Positions 43,138 to 54,001 of a DNA stretch of 63,405 nt are shown piece after piece. Position 1 is the stretch's first letter; every line of letters starts with the position of its first letter. The notes below the pieces were generated by a model that saw only the letters and a program-made list of their open reading frames with translations, did not search any database and was not told the origin of the DNA. Position numbers and translations under genes: made by a program. Source of the DNA: an uncultured Collinsella sp. (lineage in GTDB: Bacteria > Actinomycetota > Coriobacteriia > Coriobacteriales > Coriobacteriaceae); NCBI GenBank assembly GCA_900757205.1, contig CAAENA010000027.1, positions 1-63,405 on the forward strand, given 5' to 3'.

Positions 43138-46100
43138 CTAGTGGTCGATGCCGTTGAGGTTCACCCTCGTGAGCGTATAGGTCACATAGTCGGGCGATTG
43201 AGGCGTTGCGCTCGCCACGTCACCCTTAACCAGGCTCGCTGTCATCACCAAGCGATAGTTCGCGTGGAACTGATCACTCTGTTCAACCTGCGTGTTGACC
43301 TTAACGGTAAAGGGCAGGCTAAACGTAGTGTCACCGTTCTGCGTTTTGAACTTGCCGTTCTCTTTCGAGTCAGTGAAGGTAATCGTGCTACCGGAGGGAG
43401 CGGCCGCGGCAAGCTTACTCTCCGTCACCGTTACGTAGTTGGAGATATCATCCGTTACGCTCTCATACGTGCCGTCGGTTTCGCGGCGCTGAAGCGCGAG
43501 CGTGTACACAACAGAGTCGGCGTTCGCGATTGCCTCGGCGGCATTGCTAAGACCACCCAGTTCATACGTGGCACCCAGACCAATCGTGCCATTCGCGATC
43601 GGACGTAGGTCGTCCACGTTAATACCAAGCTGCGACTTATCTGGCGCAGAAAGCGTAATGGTCGTATCACCCGTGTCCATGCGATAGTATCCGACGTTAC
43701 CGGGCTTCGTCTGCGTCAGGCTCGAGGTATTAAGGCCTTCCTTACGCGTCGAAAGCTTGGCGGTATAGGACATCTTGGTACAGGCGTCCTCGCCAGACTG
43801 CTTGGACAGGGAGATAACCTTGTTGCAGCCGTCCGGCGTAAGGCGAATCTCTTCCACCACCGTACGCACGGTAAAGGATCCGTCCGTTGCGATCTTGCGG
43901 ATTCCGGCGAGGTCATAATCGAGCTTGAGCTTCAGCGAATCATCGCCTGTATCCGTCACGGTCTGCGTGAACGCAGGCGTCGAAGCGTCACACGGCTCCC
44001 AATCGCCGCCATTCCACCTGTAGTTCTGACCGCCGATGGCAACATAAAACTTCGCAATTGCCGAGGTTCCGCTCGGGAAACTACTTACTCCCATTAGGTT
44101 GTTGTTGGCGCCATAGCGACACAGCGATGTATCGAGCTGATAGAACAGATGGTCACTCTCTGTATAGTATTGGCTCGGGCTAAACGTAACCGTATCTTTG
44201 ACGTCAAGAGAAAGCACGTAGGCGGCACCGTCCTCCGACTTTGAAACCGGAATGCGCGCCGCATTTTTATTGTCGACTACACTCTGCTCATAATTGGACA
44301 AGATGCTGTATGTCGATGCCGTACTGTTTTGATTATCTTCGCCACCGGTGCGCAAGACGTGATGCAGATTCCAAGATATCCGGGCACCCGAAGAATTCGA
44401 GTCAATAGACGAAGCCGTAAAACCGTTGATATTAGCTTGCGTCATGCCGTCGCCCGACTTGGGCACGTTGACAACTAGGTAGACGCTCTCCGACGCACGC
44501 TGCTCCCTGCCGGTTTTCTCCTCCTTAGGTACCTTTAGCGTATAGCGACTTTTGCTGGGAACGTCAGCGCCTGCAACCTTAAACAGCTTCCACGTATCTC
44601 CGAGTTTCGCCTTAGCGGTCGCCTCTGCCTCGTTATTACACTCGGCCCATGTGCCGGCGCCATCCTTTTCGGCGTACACATCCAAAATCTCGCTCAGCCA
44701 TCGCTCCTGATATGGATTGCCCGCAGAATCCTCAAAGCCCGCATTTCCGCTCAGGGAAACGCTCGTTGCTCCGCCTTCGCCCACCGTATAGTGGTACTCT
44801 CTGCCACCGGCCTTGCCATCAACGTTCGCATCGATGAGCGTAAGCTGGGTGCCCTGGGGCAACCTTCCGTCGGCACCATTGAAGAGGATGCTCTTGCCGA
44901 GCCCCTTCATCGAGCCGCCAGCAGCCATATAGCTGTCCCAGCCAAAGTCGACTTCCTTCCCATTGGCAGAATTGTATGCCCAGGTAAGCAGACCCGTCAT
45001 CGGCTCGCCAAAGCTCGTAAGCACGTGTGCATCTTTTCCAAGGTTAGCGTAGTCTTTTTCTTTAAATTGAGTGCCGTAATCATACGTTGCAGTGAAATCG
45101 ATCTCGAGCTTGCGCTTAACGATGATCGGCACCTGAACGTTGTAGCTCTGACCCGCCTCGGTAAAGGTAACGGTCAGGAGCGTAAAGCGACCTTTGCCAT
45201 TGTCCCAATCGGAGCTTGGGCTAAACGACATATTGTTCTTGCCGTTGTTCACTACGCGAAGCGTGGGATTGTTCGACGCGTCATCGTCCTTAACGAACAC
45301 GCCATCCTTGAGTTGGAAAACCTCTGCTTTGGCCGTCACGTGCGGATTGGTGCCATTCTCGTTATTCAATCTGCAAGCGTCGGAGAAGCCGCCGTTCGTG
45401 ATGATGTTTAGATAGCTCTTGACCGTCGTATTATCGGTACCCGAGATCACCAAAACGGGAAAATCCGTTGCGACCTTGTTGTCGCTTGCATCGTTATTCG
45501 CATTGAACATGCTCGCCACGGATCTGGCGTTATAGCTCGACGTATTTTGATAGGCGCCATCGTCATTGATGCCGCCGATGTTGGTGTAGGTGTAACGGTT
45601 GGCAACGCCGGGGCTCGACGGATTCTGGATGGCCGTGGCAAGGCCAACGTTCATGCCGTCGCCGAACAGATAACGGCCGGCCGTGTCAGCATCGGAGGCG
45701 CGAACAGCAAGGCCACTCGTCGGACTCGTCGTGACGTAGGGCGAAACGGCCGCCGTCACATTGCCGTTCGCAGCATCGTTGCCATACAGTGTCGCGCCCT
45801 TGGCATCGGAAAGCTTGTCTTCATAGGCAGCAAATGCGATGTATGACTTTTTGTTCACTTTTTTAAGGTCGTCGGTGCCGGAAGAATTGCGCATCAGCTT
45901 GAGCGATTCGCTCGCACTGTTTGGTCTAATGGCAATTCCTGCGACAAAAACGTTGACGAGGTCAGCGGATGAACTATTTCCGAACAAATATCCCTGGCTA
46001 GTTTGCGCCCCAAAGATATTGCGATCCATGAGCACGTTTACGAGCCTAAATGAGCCACGGCCATCGCCAGACACGCCACCAGAACAACTTCCCAGCGATG

Positions 46101-49100
46101 AGTTCCATGCAGCGTTCTTGCTACCGGTAAAGTTATTCTCGCCAATGGTCGAATTCAAAAGCGTGACAGAGTTCGCCGTGTTACCGATTGAGCCAACAAC
46201 ACCACCAGAATACGAACCATCGACGACCAGTCCAGTGATAGTTGAATTCTTGACCTCGAGGGCACACCCGCCTTTCAGATCACCGATTAAACCGGCAGAG
46301 CACTCACGAGCACCAAGATAGATGTCTTTTATTACACAGCTATCGAACTTAAATGCACCGCCCGAAGCCGCTTCGCCGACTGCACCAGCAACGTACTTAA
46401 GATTATTCGATCCTCTAACACCAAATACCGTTTTACTCTGCACGTCGCCTTGGATGCACAGATTGTAGACAGACACGATTCCATTTTCTGACCTTCCGAT
46501 AAGGCCGCCGGTCCCCTCGGTCGCGCTCGACGCTGCCGGCTGAAGCGTGACATTGCTGATCTCCGCCTTTCCGGCACCCTGCGAAGGCGTTCCAGCATCA
46601 TCGGTGTTCACCAGGAAACCACCTCCAGCAAGACCCACGACACCGCCGGTCCTTGCGTTAGAAGCAGTTGACATAATCGTGGAATTCTTGGCAATAGACA
46701 TGTTCGTTTTTGTCCAAACGCCACCAGCAGAATTTTTGTTCAGCTTGCCGACGAAGCCACCGACGTTTTGCACGCCAGAAATGTCCATGTTGCTATAAGA
46801 GCAATCGTAAAGCTTGACCGGAGAATAGCGCGTGTTCGAATTTGAGGTGTCGTTACGATTCACCAGCAAAGTTGTATCTTTATCAGTCCTGCGGCTACCA
46901 TAGCCGGATGCGCCGAGCAATCCGCCAACGTTATTGGGGCCATTCACCCTGCAGCTATTCGTGGTAATTCCTGCATATTTGCCGTAATCTGCCAGCGAGC
47001 TCGCGTTCGCCGTAGTACCCGCAAGCAGACCGACGCCAACCTGCTCATTACCCGCACCACTGGGGGCGCCGGCTGCATTGATATACGTAAGAGAAATATT
47101 GCAGTCATCGAACTTTAGGTTCTGGACGGTATAGCCGCCGTTGCCCATAGCAGCAGCGCCGTCCGTTGCCGGAGTGCCGATGCTATCCAACACGTTGGTC
47201 GAGGTATACGTTACGGTACCAAAGAGAGCGCCCACTCCGGTGAGTTTGTAATTATCATCGGCGTACTCCGTGACCCCATATACCTTGCTGGCCTCTTTGC
47301 TACCGACCTTAATTGTTGCACCGTTACCGTTGATGCACGCAACAAGCGGCACGATGCGATCGCGGTCGGCGCCCTTACCGGATGCGCATGCGTTTGAGTA
47401 GTAGCGGCCCGAAAGACCCGTGTAACCCGTGCCATAAGTAGTCATGTCATAGGTTTCACCCGCTTTGAACTGCAAATCCATTCCCGATACCTGCGCGGCG
47501 CAGATGTTACCCGTCTGCCACGTTGCGTATTTCTTTACCAGGTAGGGGGAGTTAGCGTCCGAACCATCGCTTGTGTAGTCGAGCGCGTTACCCTCTAACT
47601 GAATACCGGGACTTTTCATGTCATCGTTTTTCGCATTAGCAAAGTCGTCAGCGGCACTCGCCGGCCTTCCAACATGTGTATAGCTCGCGTTGCGAACTTT
47701 GCCGTATTGCTTGTTGCCGAATTGGTACACTCCCTTCGCGTTGTTGCCGCCCATGTAGGCACGCGAGCCCGCATACGTTCCATACGCATCGTTCGTGGTA
47801 TTCGTATTCGCCGAACCGCCGGCCGCACCGCTGCTGATGATGGCCGAGAGTACGAGCAGTCCCTGCGAGTCATTGACGGTTGTGGTTATCGCAGAGCTAT
47901 TGGCGTCGTCTCCCCTATAGCGGCCCTGCGTCGCATCCGTCTTGATGCACCCCGTCTTCGAAGTATCCAGATTGTTCACCTTGTAGTTACGATCAGTGTT
48001 GTCGAGACTCTTACCATCGGCAAGCTCGCTGAACGCATAGCCGTCGATTACGCGGCCAACATACGGGTTGTCATAGAGAGAAGTACCGGCGCTATGCCAG
48101 GGGTTAAGGGCACCGTCGCCGCGCGAAGAGTTGCGGAAGATGACGCCGCCACCCGCAACAGCACCAACGTAGCCGCCAACGGGCACAAGGTGCACGCCGC
48201 CGCCATTATCGCCTGCCGCCCCAGCAACGCTAAAGCCGGCATCCGCATTCACCGACACGCCATCGATGATATTGTCACCGCCCATGATGCAACCGATCAC
48301 GCCGCCAAAGAACGCGCCCGGTACACCAGATGCATCTTTACTCTTATATGCAATTGAGACCGGCGTGCCCGAGTATTCAATATTCAGGTTGCTCACAACG
48401 CTGCCGTAGCTATACGGGATCAATCCGGAAAGCGCGCTTGCGCCTTCGGGCTTGTTAATCTTGATGGTCGCTAAACCGCCGTCTCTCAGATTGCCAACAA
48501 CAACCCCCCTGAACGGGTTGCTCTGATTGCCCAAACCCTGGAAAGCGGTGGTATCGAGCACAAGTGTATCGCTACCATTTCCCTCGCTATCAACCGGCTC
48601 GATACTGTAGTAGGCGCTTTGGAGATAGCTGTGCATCGTCGCATCGTCAAGCGCGTTATTGGGGTCAGTGGTACCTTCCCCTGTCTTCCTCTCCCATGTT
48701 TTGTTCGCCTGCTTGTAGATGTACGTCACTTCGTTTTCAGTATTCTCACTGGACGAACGACGCTGACATAGCTCTTCCTGATTGGCGGCAATCGTTACTT
48801 CCCAACCGTCGATTGCATTTTGCGTGTTGATATACTCAGCAACCGTGTTGAGCTCTGATGCTTTAGTTATGGCATAGGGATCGCCATAGGTACCGCAGCC
48901 CGTCGTAAGCTTGGGCACACGCTGGTTAACTTTGATTTCGTGGTATTGGACTTTGTTTTCGTTGACATTGCCCTTTTTCACATACGGGAGATAACCACCG
49001 AATTGCGGAGTATCCGCATTTGCCTCTTTGTTGTCAACGGTGACGAGGCCAGCGGGGGTCCCATAGGTGCTCTCGTCGTAGTACCAGAGCTGCTTACCGG

Positions 49101-52100
49101 AGTATTCGCCCTTCGAGTCGATCTCTCTACCGAATGTGACCTGATCGTTTGTCTGGTCATCCATCATAAAGGTATACACCGCCGAGCCGGTCTTCCCCTC
49201 GCCGTAGCCAAAGCTCTCAAGCAAGCTTGCGCGGGTGAACATCGCGTTATCAGTTGCACTGGGGAGGCTGATCGCGCTGAATGTTGCCGTCACCTGGTCG
49301 GCCGTACTGCCCACACCAAGCCTACCGAACAGTGATGTCGCCGCCTTGGTGTCGCCCCCATACCCCTTGGTTGAGATATTCGTTGCGTTCAGATTCACGT
49401 ACGTCTGCATCTCGTTGATGAGCAGAGGCGCGTAGTCGGTTTTATCGGTTACGCCATCGACGGTCAAGCCATCAAGCGTAAGATTATCTATAGAGATCTG
49501 CTTAACCGAAGTCGAAGACCCGTAAATATAGCGGCACACCAGAGCACCTGACACGGTGCCGCCAGGCCCTGCCTTACTTGTATCACCGTCGCTAACCGCA
49601 ATTCCGATAGTGCCGCCCAGTGTGACATTGCCTACCGTGAGGTTCGCATTAATCGTACGCAAAAGTCCGCAGTGCATGTTTTCATGCTGCGTGCCGGCCG
49701 CGTTGGATTTATTGTTAGCATACTCTGACTTGATATCTGAGTAGCAAAATTTGATATTTACATCTTGAACAAATACGTTTCCGCCAGGCTGTGCAGGATA
49801 GTAGCTATAACCTCTTAAATCGATAGTTTTTTGTTCTGAACTTGTACCGCCGTTGATATAGACCGTAATGCTATTCAGACCAACGTTAACTCCAGTCATT
49901 CCAGGAGCAATGTATTTCTGCACCTCGGCGGGCGCATAACGGCATGCGGACCACAAAAGAAGCTCTTCCGGAGCAGTGAGTTGGACAGATTTCTGCGCTA
50001 TATAGTCTTTGCCGTTGGCGCTGAGGGCGCTATACGCACGGTCAAGGTTGTAGTAATAGCGAATACTCCCGTTTGTATTATGACTTGCGCCAAAGTTCGA
50101 ACGGTTCTTATAACTGTTGTCGTTCTCCGCGTTACCGCTCATATCCAACTTGTCGGTATAGGTATGCAGTGAGACAACAGTGTTCCATTCGCCATCCATG
50201 AGTTTGCTGCCTGGCTTTTTGCCATTGCCCACCCACTCGTCGAATTCCGATAATTTCTCAGATGCATTGACCGTAATACCGGAAACTTTGTATGCAGTTC
50301 CCCAATAAGCACTATCTTCCAGGTACAAACCCGTATAGGACTCGGAGCCATATACTCCAGAAGCTACCTTACTGCCGCGGCCAACAAGCAGGCCAAGCGT
50401 CGTAGCGCTCTTGACATTAATAGTTGTGCCCGAAAGGTCGATGGCATAGTCGTTGATAACCCAGTGACCGCTAGCTGCGTATACGAGGCCGCCGAGTTCG
50501 CTTGAGCTGTTTGCGGTTATGGAAGCGCTGTTCGTCTTGAGAGCATACGTGCTGTCGCTGGTGTTTGCGCTATCCCCGATGGTGACAACCGTATTGCCCC
50601 AGCTGTAGCCCAAAAGACCGCCAGCGCCGTTCTTCGCGTCACCGTTCTTGCCAACGGTCATGCTGAACGAATTGAACGTAAGTCCTGTGATGTTGACGTT
50701 GGTCGTATTCGCCGCGGCGCCCTGAGTGATGCAGCCGATAAGGCCGCCAATCTGGGATTTCTTATTGCTCGCGCTGTCGCCCGCGGTAATCGCATTTTCG
50801 CTCGTCGTCGCGTCACCGACCTCGAGACTCGTCACGTTGACGATAGCGACAACGTCCGCCACATAACCGATAGCGCCGCCAATACGCGTGTTGCCGTTGA
50901 GGGTAGCGCCCGTTTTGACGGTCGCTTGCGCCTTCGTGCTGCCACTTATGTTGCTGCTGCCGAAAGTAACGGTTCCACCACCCCTCACGCTACCAGCAAT
51001 GCCGCCAATGTTGACATCGTTGCCGAACGTATCATCGCAGGTGATTTTCGGCTTGCACGTAACGCCGCTGAGCGTTGCCTTGCCAGTGATAGTTGCCGCA
51101 AGCGAGCCAGCGTCGACGCCTAAGCCGTTATCGAACTTCATAACGCCATCGACGGTAAGGTTATTCACCGTCGCGCCACCGCCGATAGCGGCAAAGAGGC
51201 CCAGACGGCTGTGACGGTAAATCTTGCCGTTGCCTTCAGTCGAATCGTTTGCGCCAAGCGCATTGCCGTTGCGCGTACCGTAAGGTTCGCCAATCGCCAA
51301 GGTAACGGTATGATGGTTGCCCTCGACAGCCCCTACGAAGGCATTAACTTGCCCGGACCCATCACATGCAAGACCTTCAAGGCCTGTACCTCGCAGGTCA
51401 ATGTCGGAAGTAATTGAGATAGCATTCCCACTATTACCATACCAGCTCGTAATGTTAGCCGCGCCGATGCCGAATACACCGCCAAAGCAGCCGTGCGTTT
51501 GAACCGTCAGGGCAATACATGCGAATGTATCCACATCTTTAATGAGGTATGTACCCGACTTCCCGTCACCATCTTGGGACCGTAGCTGATTACCCCAAGA
51601 GTAGCCAGCACTGCTGCCAGCATCTGGAGCACCACTCAGATTGCACAACGGCTGATAAAAGGTGCTTTCATCAAGTTTAATAAGATCCTTGCTGAGCTTG
51701 CCCTCCTCTCCGGTCAGGCGGATAACCTGGTTATAGGTCAGGTCATCGATCTTCGCCGCAGCAGGACGTTTGTAAAGCCAATAATTATCGTTCGTTGTCT
51801 CAGCATCCGAGCCTGAACCTAAAGCAAACACCAATGGGGCGCATCCATCCAAGGATCTAAGAATTTGGCTGGTATTACCGTTGGCCTCGAGCTTGCAATC
51901 GGATAAATCGGTAGTCCCACGCAAGCGCAAGACGCCGTTCCATGCCGAACCCACAATTCCGGCACCGCATGCGATTGATTCATTTTTATCAGTTTTAACG
52001 CGAACGTCCCCACAGTCCAGAATTCCAAAACGCGAACGCCCGCCCACGCTATAGCCGCTATCCAAGGCGCCAACAACACCGCCAAACCCGCAGTTCTTTC

Positions 52101-53961
52101 CATTGGCTTTTGGAGAATGGCACGTGACGTCCGCGCCGTCAACGATTACAACGCCTCCAGTATTGTTGCTCTTTGCCACCCAGCCGACCAGGCCTCCTGC
52201 CAGTCGCGGCGCGACGCTGCATGTAGTATCAACCGAACAGCGGTTGCCCGCGGCATCCGTCTTTATATGAAGGGTGTTGTTCGACTTCTCTGTGTTGGTC
52301 ACATCCTGAACTCTACCGACCAGACCGCCATAGATGGAGCTGGAGCCCGTCACCAGTTTGCTAGTATACGAGCCACCTGATATTGCGACATCGCCGTTCG
52401 TTGTGTCCAGGAGACCGAACACGCCGCCCGCGCCCGTGTCCCCACTTTGGCCAAGATTCACGCCCTCGCCCGTATCGATTTGGTCGTTGTTGGCAAACTC
52501 GACCGGGCCGGCAAAACTAACGTCGCCGATGAAGCCGGCGGAACTTTTGCTGTTCTTATCGCCGACGTTGGCGGGACAGGTGAACTTCTTGTTGTCCACG
52601 CCCAGCGCGAGCCTGGTCGCCTTACCGATGAAGCCGCCACTGGCGGTGGTGCCCTTGACGGTGAGCATGTGCAGGTCGAGAGCCTCCGTGACGTTGACTG
52701 TGGCGCCTGTGTTCGAACCGACGAGACCTACGACACCACCGGCGGAACCGCTTGCAGACTGAACGGTAGCAGCGGGAACATTAAGGGTGCCGACGTTCAG
52801 AGTCGCGCCATCCTCGACCGTGCCTACGAGCAGACCGGCATTACCGGAGCTCGTCTTGACGACACCGCCCGCGGCAAGGCTATCGGGAAACTTAACAGAC
52901 CCCACCGTAAAGGTTCCGCTCTTGACTGTATTCGCTAAAAGACCGATGTTTCCCGCTGCATTTACGTTGAGCTGCCCGAGAGAACCGGCAGGGCCATAGG
53001 TGACCTCTGCAGTAAGGTCACCCATCGCCTCACCCAAAAGGGGCGCCGTCAGAGCGGAAGTCGTATCCGTCCCGCCGGTGCCTACGGGATCTGCGATGTT
53101 GACCACAGCATTGAGCGTCTTGCCCCCACCGCTGACCTTCGTAGCGACCATCGGCGCGCTATAGGTAGTTGCGCCTATCCACTTTATCTTGACCATATTG
53201 TTTTGGTCGGTCAGCTTGAGGCTATTAAAAACCGTCCGATCAGTCGTGAGCTCGACGGGACTATCAGCGCCATTCAGCGACCTATAGATCCTGCCTTCAA
53301 ACGGATGCTCATCACTGCCAAGACCCTGGAAAGACATGCCGTTATTAGCCGACTCGGTGAGCTTCGCATCGCCCGTGATGATAACCTTGATCTGCGCATC
53401 ATAGTAAAGCGAAGCGTCGGCGTTAGACAGGACGGCGAACGCCTCCGACGACTTGACATCGAGGCTTCGGATTCCGCTCTCGTCGTCTTTGCGCACGATG
53501 CTTTCCGCGCCGTTCTTCTCGAGCAGCTCGACGAGCTTATTCAAATCCGTGATCGTCGCACCCGCCTGGGCCTCAGCGTCCTCCGAAGTCGCATCATCGG
53601 CATCTTGCTCGGCGTCGTCAGCGGCGGCATCGTCAGCGGCATCGTCGCCTTCCGTCTGGTCGCCCGTGGAATCGGAACCCGTGGCGCTATCGGTGGTATC
53701 GCCTGCTGCAGCGTCATCCTTCACCGCGTCATCCCCAGCACTGTCGCTGTCGGCGCCGGTATCACTCGACCCAGACCCGATCGTGACATCGCCGTTGGTC
53801 TCGCCGCCCTCGGCAGTATCCAACGCCTTCGCAGATGCGGCAGCAATCTCGTTCGAGATGTTCTGCCAGCCTGCCGCCACAGCAGCCACCGTGGGCGAGC
53901 ATGCTTGGAGCACCATGACCACCGTCATGAACTCTGCGAATATGCGCTTTGCCGTTCTCAT
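43138..53961 (-). CDS. Giant secreted beta-repeat surface protein (3,607 residues)
   Basis: Secreted protein of 3,607 residues. The N-terminus (basic residues, then MTVVMVLQACSPT) is a signal peptide; LQAC at position 21 resembles a lipobox, so lipid anchoring is possible. An Asp/Ala/Thr-rich linker (about 55-135) follows. From about 140 to 2,700 the chain is dominated by roughly 25 glycine-rich units of the type GGLVG, GGFIG or GGVVG, as in GLUG-repeat and right-handed beta-helix proteins. The last 900 residues are beta domains without a glycine pattern. There is no LPxTG motif or C-terminal helix. It is the last gene of a four-gene operon with three single-pass proteins. AGAGG precedes the ATG. 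Function unknown; adhesin or S-layer-like roles are possible. Confidence 0.9.
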   Translation of the reverse strand: MRTAKRIFAEFMTVVMVLQACSPTVAAVAAGWQNISNEIAAASAKALDTAEGGETNGDVTIGSGSSDTGADSDSAGDDAVKDDAAAGDTTDSATGSDSTGDQTEGDDAADDAAADDAEQDADDATSEDAEAQAGATITDLNKLVELLEKNGAESIVRKDDESGIRSLDVKSSEAFAVLSNADASLYYDAQIKVIITGDAKLTESANNGMSFQGLGSDEHPFEGRIYRSLNGADSPVELTTDRTVFNSLKLTDQNNMVKIKWIGATTYSAPMVATKVSGGGKTLNAVVNIADPVGTGGTDTTSALTAPLLGEAMGDLTAEVTYGPAGSLGQLNVNAAGNIGLLANTVKSGTFTVGSVKFPDSLAAGGVVKTSSGNAGLLVGTVEDGATLNVGTLNVPAATVQSASGSAGGVVGLVGSNTGATVNVTEALDLHMLTVKGTTASGGFIGKATRLALGVDNKKFTCPANVGDKNSKSSAGFIGDVSFAGPVEFANNDQIDTGEGVNLGQSGDTGAGGVFGLLDTTNGDVAISGGSYTSKLVTGSSSIYGGLVGRVQDVTNTEKSNNTLHIKTDAAGNRCSVDTTCSVAPRLAGGLVGWVAKSNNTGGVVIVDGADVTCHSPKANGKNCGFGGVVGALDSGYSVGGRSRFGILDCGDVRVKTDKNESIACGAGIVGSAWNGVLRLRGTTDLSDCKLEANGNTSQILRSLDGCAPLVFALGSGSDAETTNDNYWLYKRPAAAKIDDLTYNQVIRLTGEEGKLSKDLIKLDESTFYQPLCNLSGAPDAGSSAGYSWGNQLRSQDGDGKSGTYLIKDVDTFACIALTVQTHGCFGGVFGIGAANITSWYGNSGNAISITSDIDLRGTGLEGLACDGSGQVNAFVGAVEGNHHTVTLAIGEPYGTRNGNALGANDSTEGNGKIYRHSRLGLFAAIGGGATVNNLTVDGVMKFDNGLGVDAGSLAATITGKATLSGVTCKPKITCDDTFGNDVNIGGIAGSVRGGGTVTFGSSNISGSTKAQATVKTGATLNGNTRIGGAIGYVADVVAIVNVTSLEVGDATTSENAITAGDSASNKKSQIGGLIGCITQGAAANTTNVNITGLTFNSFSMTVGKNGDAKNGAGGLLGYSWGNTVVTIGDSANTSDSTYALKTNSASITANSSSELGGLVYAASGHWVINDYAIDLSGTTINVKSATTLGLLVGRGSKVASGVYGSESYTGLYLEDSAYWGTAYKVSGITVNASEKLSEFDEWVGNGKKPGSKLMDGEWNTVVSLHTYTDKLDMSGNAENDNSYKNRSNFGASHNTNGSIRYYYNLDRAYSALSANGKDYIAQKSVQLTAPEELLLWSACRYAPAEVQKYIAPGMTGVNVGLNSITVYINGGTSSEQKTIDLRGYSYYPAQPGGNVFVQDVNIKFCYSDIKSEYANNKSNAAGTQHENMHCGLLRTINANLTVGNVTLGGTIGIAVSDGDTSKAGPGGTVSGALVCRYIYGSSTSVKQISIDNLTLDGLTVDGVTDKTDYAPLLINEMQTYVNLNATNISTKGYGGDTKAATSLFGRLGVGSTADQVTATFSAISLPSATDNAMFTRASLLESFGYGEGKTGSAVYTFMMDDQTNDQVTFGREIDSKGEYSGKQLWYYDESTYGTPAGLVTVDNKEANADTPQFGGYLPYVKKGNVNENKVQYHEIKVNQRVPKLTTGCGTYGDPYAITKASELNTVAEYINTQNAIDGWEVTIAANQEELCQRRSSSENTENEVTYIYKQANKTWERKTGEGTTDPNNALDDATMHSYLQSAYYSIEPVDSEGNGSDTLVLDTTAFQGLGNQSNPFRGVVVGNLRDGGLATIKINKPEGASALSGLIPYSYGSVVSNLNIEYSGTPVSIAYKSKDASGVPGAFFGGVIGCIMGGDNIIDGVSVNADAGFSVAGAAGDNGGGVHLVPVGGYVGAVAGGGVIFRNSSRGDGALNPWHSAGTSLYDNPYVGRVIDGYAFSELADGKSLDNTDRNYKVNNLDTSKTGCIKTDATQGRYRGDDANSSAITTTVNDSQGLLVLSAIISSGAAGGSANTNTTNDAYGTYAGSRAYMGGNNAKGVYQFGNKQYGKVRNASYTHVGRPASAADDFANAKNDDMKSPGIQLEGNALDYTSDGSDANSPYLVKKYATWQTGNICAAQVSGMDLQFKAGETYDMTTYGTGYTGLSGRYYSNACASGKGADRDRIVPLVACINGNGATIKVGSKEASKVYGVTEYADDNYKLTGVGALFGTVTYTSTNVLDSIGTPATDGAAAMGNGGYTVQNLKFDDCNISLTYINAAGAPSGAGNEQVGVGLLAGTTANASSLADYGKYAGITTNSCRVNGPNNVGGLLGASGYGSRRTDKDTTLLVNRNDTSNSNTRYSPVKLYDCSYSNMDISGVQNVGGFVGKLNKNSAGGVWTKTNMSIAKNSTIMSTASNARTGGVVGLAGGGFLVNTDDAGTPSQGAGKAEISNVTLQPAASSATEGTGGLIGRSENGIVSVYNLCIQGDVQSKTVFGVRGSNNLKYVAGAVGEAASGGAFKFDSCVIKDIYLGARECSAGLIGDLKGGCALEVKNSTITGLVVDGSYSGGVVGSIGNTANSVTLLNSTIGENNFTGSKNAAWNSSLGSCSGGVSGDGRGSFRLVNVLMDRNIFGAQTSQGYLFGNSSSADLVNVFVAGIAIRPNSASESLKLMRNSSGTDDLKKVNKKSYIAFAAYEDKLSDAKGATLYGNDAANGNVTAAVSPYVTTSPTSGLAVRASDADTAGRYLFGDGMNVGLATAIQNPSSPGVANRYTYTNIGGINDDGAYQNTSSYNARSVASMFNANNDASDNKVATDFPVLVISGTDNTTVKSYLNIITNGGFSDACRLNNENGTNPHVTAKAEVFQLKDGVFVKDDDASNNPTLRVVNNGKNNMSFSPSSDWDNGKGRFTLLTVTFTEAGQSYNVQVPIIVKRKLEIDFTATYDYGTQFKEKDYANLGKDAHVLTSFGEPMTGLLTWAYNSANGKEVDFGWDSYMAAGGSMKGLGKSILFNGADGRLPQGTQLTLIDANVDGKAGGREYHYTVGEGGATSVSLSGNAGFEDSAGNPYQERWLSEILDVYAEKDGAGTWAECNNEAEATAKAKLGDTWKLFKVAGADVPSKSRYTLKVPKEEKTGREQRASESVYLVVNVPKSGDGMTQANINGFTASSIDSNSSGARISWNLHHVLRTGGEDNQNSTASTYSILSNYEQSVVDNKNAARIPVSKSEDGAAYVLSLDVKDTVTFSPSQYYTESDHLFYQLDTSLCRYGANNNLMGVSSFPSGTSAIAKFYVAIGGQNYRWNGGDWEPCDASTPAFTQTVTDTGDDSLKLKLDYDLAGIRKIATDGSFTVRTVVEEIRLTPDGCNKVISLSKQSGEDACTKMSYTAKLSTRKEGLNTSSLTQTKPGNVGYYRMDTGDTTITLSAPDKSQLGINVDDLRPIANGTIGLGATYELGGLSNAAEAIANADSVVYTLALQRRETDGTYESVTDDISNYVTVTESKLAAAAPSGSTITFTDSKENGKFKTQNGDTTFSLPFTVKVNTQVEQSDQFHANYRLVMTASLVKGDVASATPQSPDYVTYTLTRVNLNGIDH

Positions 53962-54001
53962 CGATTCCGTACCTCTTATCCTAAAAACTCTGCTTCCAGA
54001 G